64,000 nt of DNA from Variovorax jilinensis. GTDB taxonomy: Bacteria > Pseudomonadota > Gammaproteobacteria > Burkholderiales > Burkholderiaceae_C. The translations under genes were made by a program, and so were the position numbers. This document shows, piece after piece, positions 10,681 to 19,904 of this stretch. How positions within the stretch are numbered: the stretch's first letter is position 1; each line of letters opens with the position of its first letter. The stretch is taken from the NCBI RefSeq assembly GCF_030316885.1, contig NZ_JASZYQ010000010.1:62001-126000 (forward strand), in the 5' to 3' direction. The notes beneath the pieces are model-generated. The model saw only the letters and a program-made list of their open reading frames with translations. It ran no database searches and was not told where the DNA came from.

Positions 10681-11860
10681 TCACCTGCCCATCGAAACCG
10701 GCGCGAGCGGCGGCAGTTTCCAGGTGCCGTCCATCGCTTCCCTGCTCGGCCCGTAGATGCGGCCGACGGCGCTGTAGCGACCCTGCGGGGTCGGCAGCCA
10801 GTTCGACTCCTTGTCCGCACCCGGCGATGCATTGCCGACGTACAGCGTGAGGCCGCCGTCCGGATCGCGCTTGAGGCCGGGAGTACGGTCGCCGATCGAG
10901 TAGCGCTTGAGCGGGTTGGCGTAGAGGAAGCGGTCGGGCAACGTGTAGAGCGTCATGGACCAGAAGAACTTCGCGGGTGGCAACTGTCCGGGTGCAAAGC
11001 GGATCGTCGACAACGTGTTGCCGTCGCCCACATAGCCGCCGTACCAGGCCTCGACCAGCGAGTTGCCGTACAGGCCCATCGTGGCCGCGACCGCTCGCTT
11101 CATGTAGTCGCTGTGGAGTTCCGCCCGGGTGCCGAACAGCCCGTTCGACGACACCGTGACATCGACCTTTTTCGCCAGCTCAGCCTGCGCGTCCTTGACG
11201 CCTGCGTCGATCGCGGCCAGCAGCGCCGGCGGCAGCTTCGCGGCATCGAAGGGGCGACCCGGCCCGATGTCCGGCCTGCACCGCTCGCACTGCGGGAACG
11301 TCGGCCTCTCCGTCGAGCGCGGTGCGCATGAGCGTCATCACGATGTCGGACTCGGAGCGGAACACCTCCCGGATTCCAGGGGGCGTCGGCCCTTTCCATT
11401 TCGGTCCCGCGATCAGGTAGTCGCCCGCCCCGTTGCCGGTGGCGCGTGAACCCACGTACGCGAAGTTGTAGGTGAACAGGTCGACCCACTGCTGGACGTA
11501 GTAGCGCTGGTTAGGCACCGCGGGCACGCTCACCACCCAGGGCTCGGCGCGCAGATCCAGCCAGGCCCATGAATAGGGGGTGTCGTTGTTGGGCGTCACC
11601 ACGTCGTGGTTCTCGGGCGTGTAGAGCTCCGAGTAGTGCCGGAACTTGCCGAAGCCGCCCACGTATTCCCGGCCCGCCGGATCGGCGAGCTGCCTGTACA
11701 TGGTGTTGTAGTTCTCGAGCATCGCGGATGCGTAGATGTACGCGTCCCTGGCAATGGCGCGAGCCTGTGCAGGCGACCCGGATGCCTGCGCGGCCGCGGG
11801 GCCGACGGCGAACAGCGGCGTCCAGGGTGCGAGGGCGAGCTTCGATCTGAGAATCATCAT
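10681..11860 (-). pseudogene. DUF1254/DUF1214 protein, broken by internal deletion and frameshift
   Basis: Two open frames together resemble the adjacent intact DUF1254/DUF1214 gene. The upstream frame (start 11860) encodes a signal peptide ending PAAAQA and a DUF1254-like domain (ARDAYIYASAMLENYNTMYR, TPNNDTPYSWAWLDLRAEPW). It reads correctly to about VQAG near 11270. The rest of the protein (GPGRPFDAAKLPPALL ... SNGLFGTRAELHSDYMKRAV and the DUF1214 end) continues in another frame to the stop at 10681. Against the paralogue about 60 residues are missing at the join, which matches a roughly 190-bp, non-multiple-of-three deletion. The upstream frame ends in scrambled Arg-rich residues. A sequencing error alone would not explain the missing block. 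Confidence 0.8.
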
Positions 11861-11870
11861 CTTGCTTTCT

Positions 11871-13262
11871 TCAGGGCGAGACCTGGACCACTGGGGACTT
11901 CCATTGGCCACTCAGCAGTTCAGGCTTGGGCAGGTAGTAGCGCATCGTCAGCATGAAAGGCCCCTTGGGTGCAGGCAGCCAGTTGGCTTCCTTGTCCTTG
12001 CCCGGCGACTCGTTCTGGATGTAGATCGTGAGTCCGCCGTCGGCATCGGGCTTGAGTCCCGGCAGCATCGGGGAGTTGATCAGGTAGCGATTCAGCTCGT
12101 TCTTCACCAGCAGCTGGTCGGGCAGGCCGTACATCGTGAGCGACCAGAACGCGTTCACCGGTGGCATCTGCCCCTTCGCGAAACGCAGCGTGTAGCGCCC
12201 CTTGCTGCCGTCCAGCGGTTGTCCGCTCGCGTCCTTCTCGTAGATCGGATAGAGAGCCTCTTCCCTGGAATTGGCGCCGATTCCCACCTGCGCGCCGACC
12301 GCACGATCGAGGTCGTTGTTCTTCATGTAGGCACGCGTGCCGAACAGCGTGTCGATCTTGCCGCCGAGCGCGGTGCGCCGGGCGTCGATCGCCTTCTGCC
12401 CGTCGGCCATGCCGTCCTGCATCGCGGCCTTGATGTCGGGCGCAAGCGCGGCCACGTCGATGTGGCGGCCCGGCTCGACACCGATCTTCGCGAAGCGTGC
12501 GCGCAGTGCCTTCTCGCTCGGATGGGTCGGTGCGAACTGCAGCGCGAAGTTCAGCACATTGAAGAACTCCAGCGAGCTGCGCTGGTCGGCAGGGCTCAGC
12601 GGCCTGATCCAGTCGGGCTCGGGCAGCGCGGGCGGCGCCGGCTTGCCGAGGAACGCCGACAAGGGCTGCACCTTGTATCCGGCCTGGATCTTCTTGACCT
12701 TGTCGAGGTCGCCCGGATCGAAGAGCTGGGTGCGTCCGATGACGTTGATCATCTCGGTCTCGGAGCGGATCACCTTGGTGATGCCCTGGGGCGCCTTGCC
12801 CTTCCAGCCCGGCCCTGCCACCAGGAAGTTGCCGCCTGCGTTGCCGGTCGTGCGGGTGCCGAGATAGTCGAAGTTGAAGGTGTACAGGTCCATCATCTGG
12901 AAGACGTAGTACCGGTTCTTCTCGATCGGGGGCAGCGTCAGCACGATCGGCTCGGCGCGCAGGTCCAGCCCCAGGAAGGTGTAGGGCGTGTCGGAGTTCG
13001 GCGTCACGAAGGCCTTGTCCTCCGGCGTGAACACGCGCGCGATGTTCAGCACCGAGTTGAACGGTCCCTTGTATTCGGGATTGCCCTTCGCGATCGAGAA
13101 GGCGTACATCGTGCGGTAGCTGTCCTCCATCGGAAAGCCATAGACGTAGGCCTCCTTCGCGATGGCTCGTGCCTCCTTCGCATCGACCACGACGGCCGCC
13201 TGCACTGCGGCAAGCGGAAGGAAAAGCCCCAGCAGTACGCCAGCACAACGATTCTTGAACAT
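11871..13262 (-). CDS. DUF1254/DUF1214 domain exported protein
   Basis: A 463-residue secreted protein of a widespread family without established function. A signal peptide (residues 1-22, VLLGLFLPLAAVQA) is followed by the DUF1254 domain (residues about 30-160, with AKEAYVYGFPMEDSYRTMYA and TPNSDTPYTFLGLDLRAEPI) and the C-terminal DUF1214 domain (about 340-460, with FWSLTMYGLPDQLLVKNELN and NESPGKDKEANWLPAPKGPF). It lies 10 bp upstream of the decayed paralogue on the same strand, indicating a tandem duplication in which only this copy stayed intact. Periplasmic or surface location is expected; no catalytic role is assigned. Confidence 0.88.
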   Translation of the reverse strand: MFKNRCAGVLLGLFLPLAAVQAAVVVDAKEARAIAKEAYVYGFPMEDSYRTMYAFSIAKGNPEYKGPFNSVLNIARVFTPEDKAFVTPNSDTPYTFLGLDLRAEPIVLTLPPIEKNRYYVFQMMDLYTFNFDYLGTRTTGNAGGNFLVAGPGWKGKAPQGITKVIRSETEMINVIGRTQLFDPGDLDKVKKIQAGYKVQPLSAFLGKPAPPALPEPDWIRPLSPADQRSSLEFFNVLNFALQFAPTHPSEKALRARFAKIGVEPGRHIDVAALAPDIKAAMQDGMADGQKAIDARRTALGGKIDTLFGTRAYMKNNDLDRAVGAQVGIGANSREEALYPIYEKDASGQPLDGSKGRYTLRFAKGQMPPVNAFWSLTMYGLPDQLLVKNELNRYLINSPMLPGLKPDADGGLTIYIQNESPGKDKEANWLPAPKGPFMLTMRYYLPKPELLSGQWKSPVVQVSP

Positions 13263-13486
13263 GAGCGTCCCTTGGTTGACGAAAGCACATGCAGGGCGAT
13301 CAACGCCCGGCGCCAGGGCAGTCTATCGCCCGCTTCGTCGGTTGACGATGGGAACGACAACTTGTGGCGATCCCTTCGCAGAAGGCCGAGCCATTCATCA
13401 AGTTTTTACGTAGGCAAGCATGGTGCCTTGGGCTTACTTCATAATGATTCGCTACCCCTTCAGTGCTGAGGAAGAAGAAGCGGCCA

Positions 13487-13702
13487 ATGGTTGGAGAGAC
13501 TCACGATTCGATGCACCCGCCGTCGCGGCCTCGCGTCTTGCTGGCCGACGAACACCGGTTGGTTGCGGACGCCATCGCGCAGTTCCTGGCGCCCGCGTTC
13601 GATCTGGTCGACGTGGTGTCCGACGGTGAATCCCTGGTGCAGCGCGCAATCGAATCGCGGCCCGACGTCGTCCTCGCCGACATCGAACGCGACGGCAGCT
13701 AG
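13487..13702 (+). pseudogene. Truncated response-regulator receiver domain
   Basis: A 71-codon frame encodes the first half of a receiver domain: RPRVLLADEHRLVADAIAQF carries the acidic pocket, and RPDVVLADIERDGS reaches the presumed phosphoacceptor Asp and then stops at TAG. A functional NarL/FixJ-type regulator would continue with MPGMSG, the rest of the receiver and a DNA-binding domain; nothing of these was found downstream in any frame. I therefore read it as a remnant. A GTG at 13463 could extend it by 8 codons. It lies 160 bp upstream of the autotransporter gene on the same strand. The remaining bases between 13263 and 13861 show no other gene. Confidence 0.65.
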
Positions 13703-13861
13703 GTGAATCACGAACGCCCGCCTGCGTGTTTTTGCTTGCGTCCGAGGCGCGTGGCGCCGGCATGCAACGGCAATCACATTCCACCCGAAGCAACACCGCC
13801 TCGACGACCCGAAGCGCCGCTACGCTCGGCCGTAATCCAGCAACGCGAAGAGAAGCCACAC

Positions 13862-16800
13862 ATGCATCCGTCGAAGTCCCCGGGCCCCGAAGGCCACATG
13901 CCACGACCCCCACGCATCGCGAAGCTGCGCTCGGCGACCTTGTCCGTCGGCACCGCACTCGTCGCGAGCGCCTTCGGCCCTTCGGCCTTTGCCGCCTGCA
14001 CGGACAGCAACCCTGCGAGCGGCACCACCGTCGTCTGTTCGGGACCGACCGTCGCGCCCGTGCTGGCGCAGCCGGGCAGTACCGGGGTGTCGATCGGCAT
14101 CGATGCCACCACCATTGCGACCTTCGCGCGCACCACGGCCCCGGTGGGCTTCTCCGTAGATACCGGCAGCGCGATCGCGAGCAGCGGCCGCATCACGCTC
14201 ACCGGTGGCGGCGGAACCGGAACGGCCCGCGGCGCCGGCCTGCTGGGCACCGGCAACAACAACCAGGTGACGAACGCGGCGGGCGCGGTGATCGCCACGA
14301 CCGGCGCCTTCAACGACGGCATGGCCGCCAACGGCAGCGGCAACACCCTCACGAACCACGGAAGCATCACGACGACCGGCCCCAGCGCCTTCGGGATGAC
14401 CGCCGCCTGGGGACAGACCAACCAGGGGCAGCTCAACAACACGCTGATCAACACCGGCACGGTGTCGACCGCCGGGAGCAATGCCCGCGCGGCCTCCATC
14501 CTGGGTGGAAGCGGCACGATCAACAACAGCGGCACGCTGTCGACGACCGGCGCCTCCAGCCCGGCCGCCTATCTGCAGGGCAACAACGACCAGCTGCTGA
14601 ACAGCGGCACGATCACCGCGACGGGCAGCGGATCGGACGCGGTGTTCTCCAACACGGCCGGTTCCAGCTTTACCGCCACGATCCAGAATCTTCCGGGCGG
14701 CCGGATCGTGAGCGAGACCGCCGCGGCCGTGCGCACCCTCAATGGCAGCACGACCATCGTCAACGCAGGCCTGATCCAGAGCAACGCCGGAACCGCGATC
14801 TCGATGGGCGGCGGCGGCGCCGACTTCCTCATCCTGCAGACCGGCTCCACCATCATCGGCACGGCCGACGGCGGCGACGGCATCGACAGCGTGACGCTGC
14901 AGGGCACCGGCACGGCCGCCAATGCTTTCACCAACTTCCAGACGCTGACGATGCAGGGCACGGCGTGGGACTGGACCGGCAGCGGCACCTTCGACCGGGC
15001 ACACGTGCAGACCGGCACCCTCAACCTGCTGAGCCCACTGGGTCCGAACACCAGCGCGCTGGTCGATCCCGGCGCGACGCTCCAGGCCACCGCACAGACA
15101 CTGCCCCTGGCCGTCACCGACAACGGCCTGGTGCGGTTCGCCCAGCAGACCGAAGGCACGTATGGCGGCATGATCGCCGGCAGCGGCGCCGTGACCAAGT
15201 CGGGCGCCGGCAAGCTGACGCTGGCACCTGCAGAGGCCGGCGGCAACACGTATGCGGGCGGCACGAACATCGATCAGGGCGTGCTCGCGGTCGCAGCCGA
15301 CAACGCGCTGGGCGCGGCCGCGGGCGGACTGAACTTCGGCGGTGGCACCTTGCAGTTCGCCAGCGGATTCGATCTCGGAGCCACGCGGGCCGTGCAGCTG
15401 GGCGCCGGCGGCGGCACGATCGACACGCAGTCCTTCACGACCACCCTGGCGCAGCCGGTCACCGGCAGCGGCATGCTGACCAAGATCGGCACCGGCAGTC
15501 TCGTCATGAATGGCACGAGCAGCTTCACCGGAGGCACGACCGTCGCAGCCGGCACCCTGGCCATCGGCGACGTGCGCCATCCCGCCGCTGCGCTTGCCGG
15601 CGGCGGCAACATTGCCGTTGCAGCCGGCGCCAGCCTCGGCGGCTACGGCGCCGTGACGGGCGCGGTGAGCAACGCCGGCACGATCGGCGTGGCCGATGCG
15701 ATGCCCCTCTTCGCCGGTGGCCCCGGCGGCACGTTCACGATCAACGGCTCGCTCGCCAACGCCGGCCTGGTGCAGGTGGGCGGCCGGGGCGTCGGCAACC
15801 AGCTGGTGGTGATCGGCAGCTACATCGGGCAGAACGGCACGGTCGGCCTGAACACGGTGGTCGGCATCGATGGCTCGGCCTCCGACAAGCTCGTGATCTC
15901 CGGCGGCAGTGCCAGCGGAGCGACGCGCCTGGCGGTCTCGAACGTGGGCGGCACCGGCGCGCAAACCGTGGGCAGCGGCATCCAGGTGGTGTCGGCGACG
16001 AACGGAGCCACCACCGCCGCCGGCGCATTCACGCTCGCCTCGCCGGTGCAGGCCGGTGCGTTCTCCTACTACCTTGCGAAGGGCGGCGTGACGGCAGGCA
16101 CGTCGGACGACTGGTACCTGCGCAACACGGTGCCGCACGTCACGGATCCTTCGTCCCAGACTCCGACACCGATACCCGCAGAGGGCTCACCTGCGCTGCC
16201 GGCCCCCGGACCGACCGCCGTGGCCTTGTATCGCCCCGAGGTTCCGCTCTATGCGGCCGCGCCCGGCGTGGCCCGACGGCTGGGCGTCTCGCAGATCGCG
16301 ACCTTCCATGAGCGGCAGGGCGAGCAGTCGCTGCTGACGGATGCCGGCACCCTGTCGTCGTCCTGGGGGCGCGTGTGGGGCGGCCACACGGAGGCGCGCG
16401 GCTCGGGCACCGTCGACCCCAACTTCGACGGCTCGACCTACGGCATCCAGGCCGGCCAGGACATCTACGCCCATCTGAGCGAAAGCGGCATTCGCAATCG
16501 CTACGGCATCTTCGCCGGCTTCGCGCGGGCCAGCGGGGACGTCGACGGCCTTGCCCTCGGCCGAGCCGGCCTCGGGGTCGGTCATCTGTCGGTCGAGTCC
16601 ACCAGCCTCGGCGGCTACTGGACGCAGGTCGGGGCCGGCGGCTGGTACACCGACGCCGTCCTGATGGGCAGCTCGCTCAAGGTCGATTCCAGGTCCACCC
16701 AGTTCCTGGGTGTCGACCCCAACGGCAGCGCCTTCACGGCCTCCGCCGAAGGCGGCATGCCGTTCACGATCGCCGACGGCCTGGTCATCGAACCGCAGGC

Positions 16801-17176
16801 TCAGCTGCTCTGGCAGCACCTCTCCATCGACGACGGCTACGACCGGGTCTCGACCGTTCGCTTCGACAGCGGGAACACCTTCGTCGCCCGCCTCGGCGTG
16901 CGACTGCAGGGCAACTTCGACGCCGGCGGCGCACGCTGGCAGCCCTACATGCGACTGAGCGTACTGCGCGGCTTCGGCTCGGACGACACCACGACCTTCG
17001 GCCTGACCGGCATCGACACCGGCGTGGGACAGACGAGTGCCCAGCTCGGCGCCGGCATCGTCGCCAGGTGGAACCGGTCGATGAGCACCTTCGTCACGGC
17101 CAACTGGATCACCAACCTCGGCGGTTCTCGTCAACGTGCGCTGGCTGGAAACGCGGGGATGCGCTGGACCTGGTGA
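13862..17176 (+). CDS. Type Va autotransporter with beta-helical passenger
   Basis: A 1104-residue self-exporting outer-membrane protein. A long signal peptide ends near SAFAACT (about residue 45). The passenger (about 46-800) is rich in Gly, Thr, Asn and Ala, in degenerate beta-helix rungs such as NNSGTLSTTG and NAGLIQSNAGTAISMG. It includes autotransporter-associated strand repeats such as NTYAGGTNIDQGVLAVAADN and SSFTGGTTVAAGTLAIG. A Pro-rich linker (TPIPAEGSPALPAPGP) precedes the C-terminal beta-barrel (about 830-1104), which starts SSWGRVWGGHTEARGSG and ends RWTW; an aromatic last residue is the BAM-complex signature. Only two cysteines were noticed, both near the passenger start. No protease triad or pertactin RGD motif was seen, so adhesion or aggregation is a guess. 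The frame is open upstream to 13703, but ATG 13862 places the signal peptide properly. Confidence 0.88.
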   Translation: MHPSKSPGPEGHMPRPPRIAKLRSATLSVGTALVASAFGPSAFAACTDSNPASGTTVVCSGPTVAPVLAQPGSTGVSIGIDATTIATFARTTAPVGFSVDTGSAIASSGRITLTGGGGTGTARGAGLLGTGNNNQVTNAAGAVIATTGAFNDGMAANGSGNTLTNHGSITTTGPSAFGMTAAWGQTNQGQLNNTLINTGTVSTAGSNARAASILGGSGTINNSGTLSTTGASSPAAYLQGNNDQLLNSGTITATGSGSDAVFSNTAGSSFTATIQNLPGGRIVSETAAAVRTLNGSTTIVNAGLIQSNAGTAISMGGGGADFLILQTGSTIIGTADGGDGIDSVTLQGTGTAANAFTNFQTLTMQGTAWDWTGSGTFDRAHVQTGTLNLLSPLGPNTSALVDPGATLQATAQTLPLAVTDNGLVRFAQQTEGTYGGMIAGSGAVTKSGAGKLTLAPAEAGGNTYAGGTNIDQGVLAVAADNALGAAAGGLNFGGGTLQFASGFDLGATRAVQLGAGGGTIDTQSFTTTLAQPVTGSGMLTKIGTGSLVMNGTSSFTGGTTVAAGTLAIGDVRHPAAALAGGGNIAVAAGASLGGYGAVTGAVSNAGTIGVADAMPLFAGGPGGTFTINGSLANAGLVQVGGRGVGNQLVVIGSYIGQNGTVGLNTVVGIDGSASDKLVISGGSASGATRLAVSNVGGTGAQTVGSGIQVVSATNGATTAAGAFTLASPVQAGAFSYYLAKGGVTAGTSDDWYLRNTVPHVTDPSSQTPTPIPAEGSPALPAPGPTAVALYRPEVPLYAAAPGVARRLGVSQIATFHERQGEQSLLTDAGTLSSSWGRVWGGHTEARGSGTVDPNFDGSTYGIQAGQDIYAHLSESGIRNRYGIFAGFARASGDVDGLALGRAGLGVGHLSVESTSLGGYWTQVGAGGWYTDAVLMGSSLKVDSRSTQFLGVDPNGSAFTASAEGGMPFTIADGLVIEPQAQLLWQHLSIDDGYDRVSTVRFDSGNTFVARLGVRLQGNFDAGGARWQPYMRLSVLRGFGSDDTTTFGLTGIDTGVGQTSAQLGAGIVARWNRSMSTFVTANWITNLGGSRQRALAGNAGMRWTW

Positions 17177-17245
17177 GCGGACGCGCGCCCTCGAACCTGG
17201 GCGACGACCGGATGAGTGACCGCGCAATCATGGGTCCGGCGGCGC

Positions 17246-18091
17246 TCATTCGGCCGAGAAGAACGGCGCATTCGCGATCCGCTCGGACACCGTGCGGCAG
17301 GCCTCGAGCAGTGGCGCCACGTAGGCGCGCTCCGCATCCGCCTTCTGCCGGAACACCAGCGTGCTCACGCTGATGGCCGCGATCGGCACCCCCTCGGCAT
17401 TGCGGATCGCGGCACCGAAACACTGAATGCCCGGCTCGTTCTCCTCGTTGTCCATCGCCCATCCGCGCGCCTGGGCCTCAAGGATCTGGGCTCGCAGCGC
17501 GGCAGCCTTCACTGTCGTGTGTTCGGTGTGGCGCGGCATGGGGAGGTCCTTGAGCAGGGCCTTGCAGGTTCCGTCATCGAGTGCCGCAAGGTACGCCTTG
17601 CCCACTGCGGTCGAATGCAGAAAGACGCTGGTGCCGATCCGGGAACTCATCCGCACGGCACTCGGGCTTTCGAGCTTCTCGATATAGACCATGCTCGAGC
17701 CGTTGGGGACCGCCAGGTGAACGGTCTCCCCTGTCAGGTCACGCAGTCGCTTGAGTTCGTCGACGGCCGCGACACGCAGTTCGGATCTCCCCCAGCTGCG
17801 GCTCGCGAGCTGGATGAGCCTCGGCCCCAGAGCCAGGCTGGCGCCGCCGGCACTCTCGGCCAGCATGCGCTCGGAAATCAGTGCGGCCACGATCCGATGG
17901 ACAGTGGGCCGTGGGTAGCCGCTGGCGCGCATCAGTGCGCCGACCGACATCGGCTCCTCCGCGTCGGCCACCAGCTGCAGCACGTGCATGAACTTCGAGA
18001 ACGACGCCGTGCCCGCGACCTGCGCCTGCGAACTGGAAGGCGGGGAAGCTTTGGCAGTGGGAGAAGACCGGGGTGCAGGCATTGAGATCAA
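17246..18091 (-). CDS. IclR-family transcriptional regulator
   Basis: A 281-residue regulator. The winged helix is at about residues 30-90 (SFSKFMHVLQLVADAEEPMS, then RPTVHRIVAAL) and the C-terminal GAF-like effector domain at about 110-275 (SRIGTSVFLHSTAVGKAYLA, NAEGVPIAAISVST). The N-terminus has an extra low-complexity stretch (PRSSPTAKASPPSSSQAQ). It is the last of five same-strand genes whose upstream members form a catabolic operon (cupin dioxygenase, SDR, Bug, SDR), with a 73-bp gap before it. IclR proteins often control aromatic or short-acid catabolism, so it is the obvious candidate regulator for that operon. An in-frame ATG at 18082 is an alternative start. Confidence 0.88.
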   Translation of the reverse strand: MISMPAPRSSPTAKASPPSSSQAQVAGTASFSKFMHVLQLVADAEEPMSVGALMRASGYPRPTVHRIVAALISERMLAESAGGASLALGPRLIQLASRSWGRSELRVAAVDELKRLRDLTGETVHLAVPNGSSMVYIEKLESPSAVRMSSRIGTSVFLHSTAVGKAYLAALDDGTCKALLKDLPMPRHTEHTTVKAAALRAQILEAQARGWAMDNEENEPGIQCFGAAIRNAEGVPIAAISVSTLVFRQKADAERAYVAPLLEACRTVSERIANAPFFSAE

Positions 18092-18164
18092 GGAGGTGCG
18101 GAAGGTGACCGGACATTATCCGTACCCCTGCGTCCGCACCACGGGACATGGCCGACCGGGCTCG

Positions 18165-18884
18165 TCAGGCCACCATGTAGCCACCATCCACCGGAAGGAT
18201 CACACCGGTCATGAACGATGCGGCCGGGGTGCACAGGAACATCGCGGCGCGCGCCACGTCGTCAGGCGTGCCCCAGCGTCCGAGCGGCGTGCGCGCCAGG
18301 ATGGGACCGGCGCGCGCCGGATCGTCCTGCAAGGGCTTCGTCAACGGCGTTGCGATCCACCCGGGCGCGATCGCGTTCACGCGGATGCCGTCCGGTGCGT
18401 AGCTGATCGCCAGCGACTTGGTGAGCTGCGCGACGCCGCCCTTGCTGGCCGCGTAGCCGGGCACCAGGCCGCCGCCGAAGAAGCTCAGCATCGAGGCGGT
18501 ATTGACGATGCAGCCTCCGCTCGACTTCAGGCGTTCGCGCGTCATGGTGCACACCCGCATGGTGCCCGTGAGATTCACTTCCAGCACCTTCTGGAACACC
18601 TCGAGATCGTGCTCGGCACCACGCTGGATGATGCCGGCGCAGTTGAACACGATGTCCAGTTGCGCGATGCCATCCAGCGCGGAACCGAGGCTCTCGGCCG
18701 AGGTCACGTCGGCCTGTCTCACCTCGACCGCGGCATCGAGCGAACCGTCGCCCTTGCCCAGGCCGATGGCCGTCACCTCGGCGCCGAGCGCGGCCAGATG
18801 GTTGGCGATGACGGCACCGATGCCCTGCGTGGCACCGGACACCAGGGCCCGCTTGCCCTTGAAGATTCCTGCCTGGTAGCTCAT
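18165..18884 (-). CDS. Short-chain dehydrogenase/reductase (SDR)
   Basis: A 239-residue classical SDR using NAD(P). The cofactor motif is SGATQGIGAVIA near residue 14 and NCAG follows. The catalytic Ser lies in NTASMLSF and the Tyr/Lys pair in GYAASKGG; the C-terminal LPVDGGYMVA is typical. ATG at 18884 begins MSYQAGIFKGKRALVSGATQ. It sits 11 bp downstream of a Bug receptor gene and is separated by that gene from a second SDR, in the operon headed by a cupin dioxygenase. Oxidation of a hydroxy intermediate (alcohol to ketone) is a reasonable inference; substrate unknown. Confidence 0.87.
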   Translation of the reverse strand: MSYQAGIFKGKRALVSGATQGIGAVIANHLAALGAEVTAIGLGKGDGSLDAAVEVRQADVTSAESLGSALDGIAQLDIVFNCAGIIQRGAEHDLEVFQKVLEVNLTGTMRVCTMTRERLKSSGGCIVNTASMLSFFGGGLVPGYAASKGGVAQLTKSLAISYAPDGIRVNAIAPGWIATPLTKPLQDDPARAGPILARTPLGRWGTPDDVARAAMFLCTPAASFMTGVILPVDGGYMVA

Positions 18885-18895
18885 GTCGTTCGCGC

Positions 18896-19873
18896 TCAGT
18901 TCTTGATGTCCAGCTTGCCCATCAGCGTCTTGAAGTAGGCGCTGTCCTTGGCCATGACCGCCTTGAAGGCAACGTCGTCGGCGTAGGCGAACCCGAGGTT
19001 CTGCTTGTCGAGCACTTCGCGGAAGGCCGGCTCGTCGGCGGCCTTCTTGCTCAGGTCCTTCAGGTAGGCGACGACCTCCGGCGGCGTGTTCTTCGGTGCC
19101 GCGATGCCGCGCCAGGTGCCGATCGTCAGGTCGATGCCGCGCTCCTTCAACGTCGGCACCTTGTCGAAGCCCTTGACACGCTGGTCGGCCATCACGGCCA
19201 GCGTCTTGAGCTTGCCGGCCTGCACGTAGGTCGTGACCTCCGCGGGGCTCACGGCCACGGCGTCGATGTGTCCGCCCAGCAAGGCGAGCACGGCGGGGCC
19301 GGCGCCCTGGAACGGCGTGTGGTTGAACTTCACGCTGGTCTTGTCCTCGAGTGCCGCGGCCGCCAGGTGCCAGATCGAGCCGTTGCCGGCGTTGCCCATG
19401 CTGAGCTTGCCGTTGTCCTTCTTCGCCGCTGCAATGAACTCCTCGATGGTGTTCCACGGCGCGTCGGCACGCACCGTGATCGCAGCCTGGTCGGCATTCA
19501 GGCGCGCAATGGGCGTGAAGTCGTCATAGGTGAACTTGGCCAGCCCCATGTGCGGCAACGTGGTGAGTTCCACCGTCACCACGGCGAGACGATAGCCGTC
19601 CGGCTTGGCATTGATCACGTCCTGCCAGCCGATGGCGCCGCTGGCACCGGGCTTGTTCACGATGATCATGCTCTGCGGCATGTGCTTGCGCGTGGCATCG
19701 GCGAAGGCACGTGCCAGCGCGTCGGTGCCGCCGCCGGGCTGGAACGGCACCACCAGCTCGATGGGCTTGTTGGGGAAGTCGCGCACCTGTGCCGTGGCCT
19801 GCCCGGCGGCGAGTGCGGCCGGCAGCATGGCGAGCACCGCGAGACGGCGCAGGTTGTGGGCGAAACGATTCAT
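18896..19873 (-). CDS. Bug/TctC-family periplasmic binding protein
   Basis: A 325-residue exported receptor with a signal peptide ending GQATAQV near residue 30. The family opening is RDFPNKPIELVVPFQPGGGT followed by DALARAFAD; later come NKPGASGAIGWQDV and HTPFQGAGPAVLALLGGHID. It is embedded between two SDR genes of the dioxygenase operon, so its ligand is probably the carboxylate or aromatic substrate of that pathway. No membrane transporter subunits accompany it. Confidence 0.9.
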   Translation of the reverse strand: MNRFAHNLRRLAVLAMLPAALAAGQATAQVRDFPNKPIELVVPFQPGGGTDALARAFADATRKHMPQSMIIVNKPGASGAIGWQDVINAKPDGYRLAVVTVELTTLPHMGLAKFTYDDFTPIARLNADQAAITVRADAPWNTIEEFIAAAKKDNGKLSMGNAGNGSIWHLAAAALEDKTSVKFNHTPFQGAGPAVLALLGGHIDAVAVSPAEVTTYVQAGKLKTLAVMADQRVKGFDKVPTLKERGIDLTIGTWRGIAAPKNTPPEVVAYLKDLSKKAADEPAFREVLDKQNLGFAYADDVAFKAVMAKDSAYFKTLMGKLDIKN

Positions 19874-19904
19874 CGGATGTCTCCAGTGGTTGTGGGAAGC
19901 GAAA

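Noticed and set aside
14200..15700. Possible tandem DNA repeats in the autotransporter passenger region
   Set aside because: The repetition is at protein level (Gly/Thr/Asn beta-helix rungs) and the DNA units are not regular in length or sequence, so it is not a repeat array or CRISPR.
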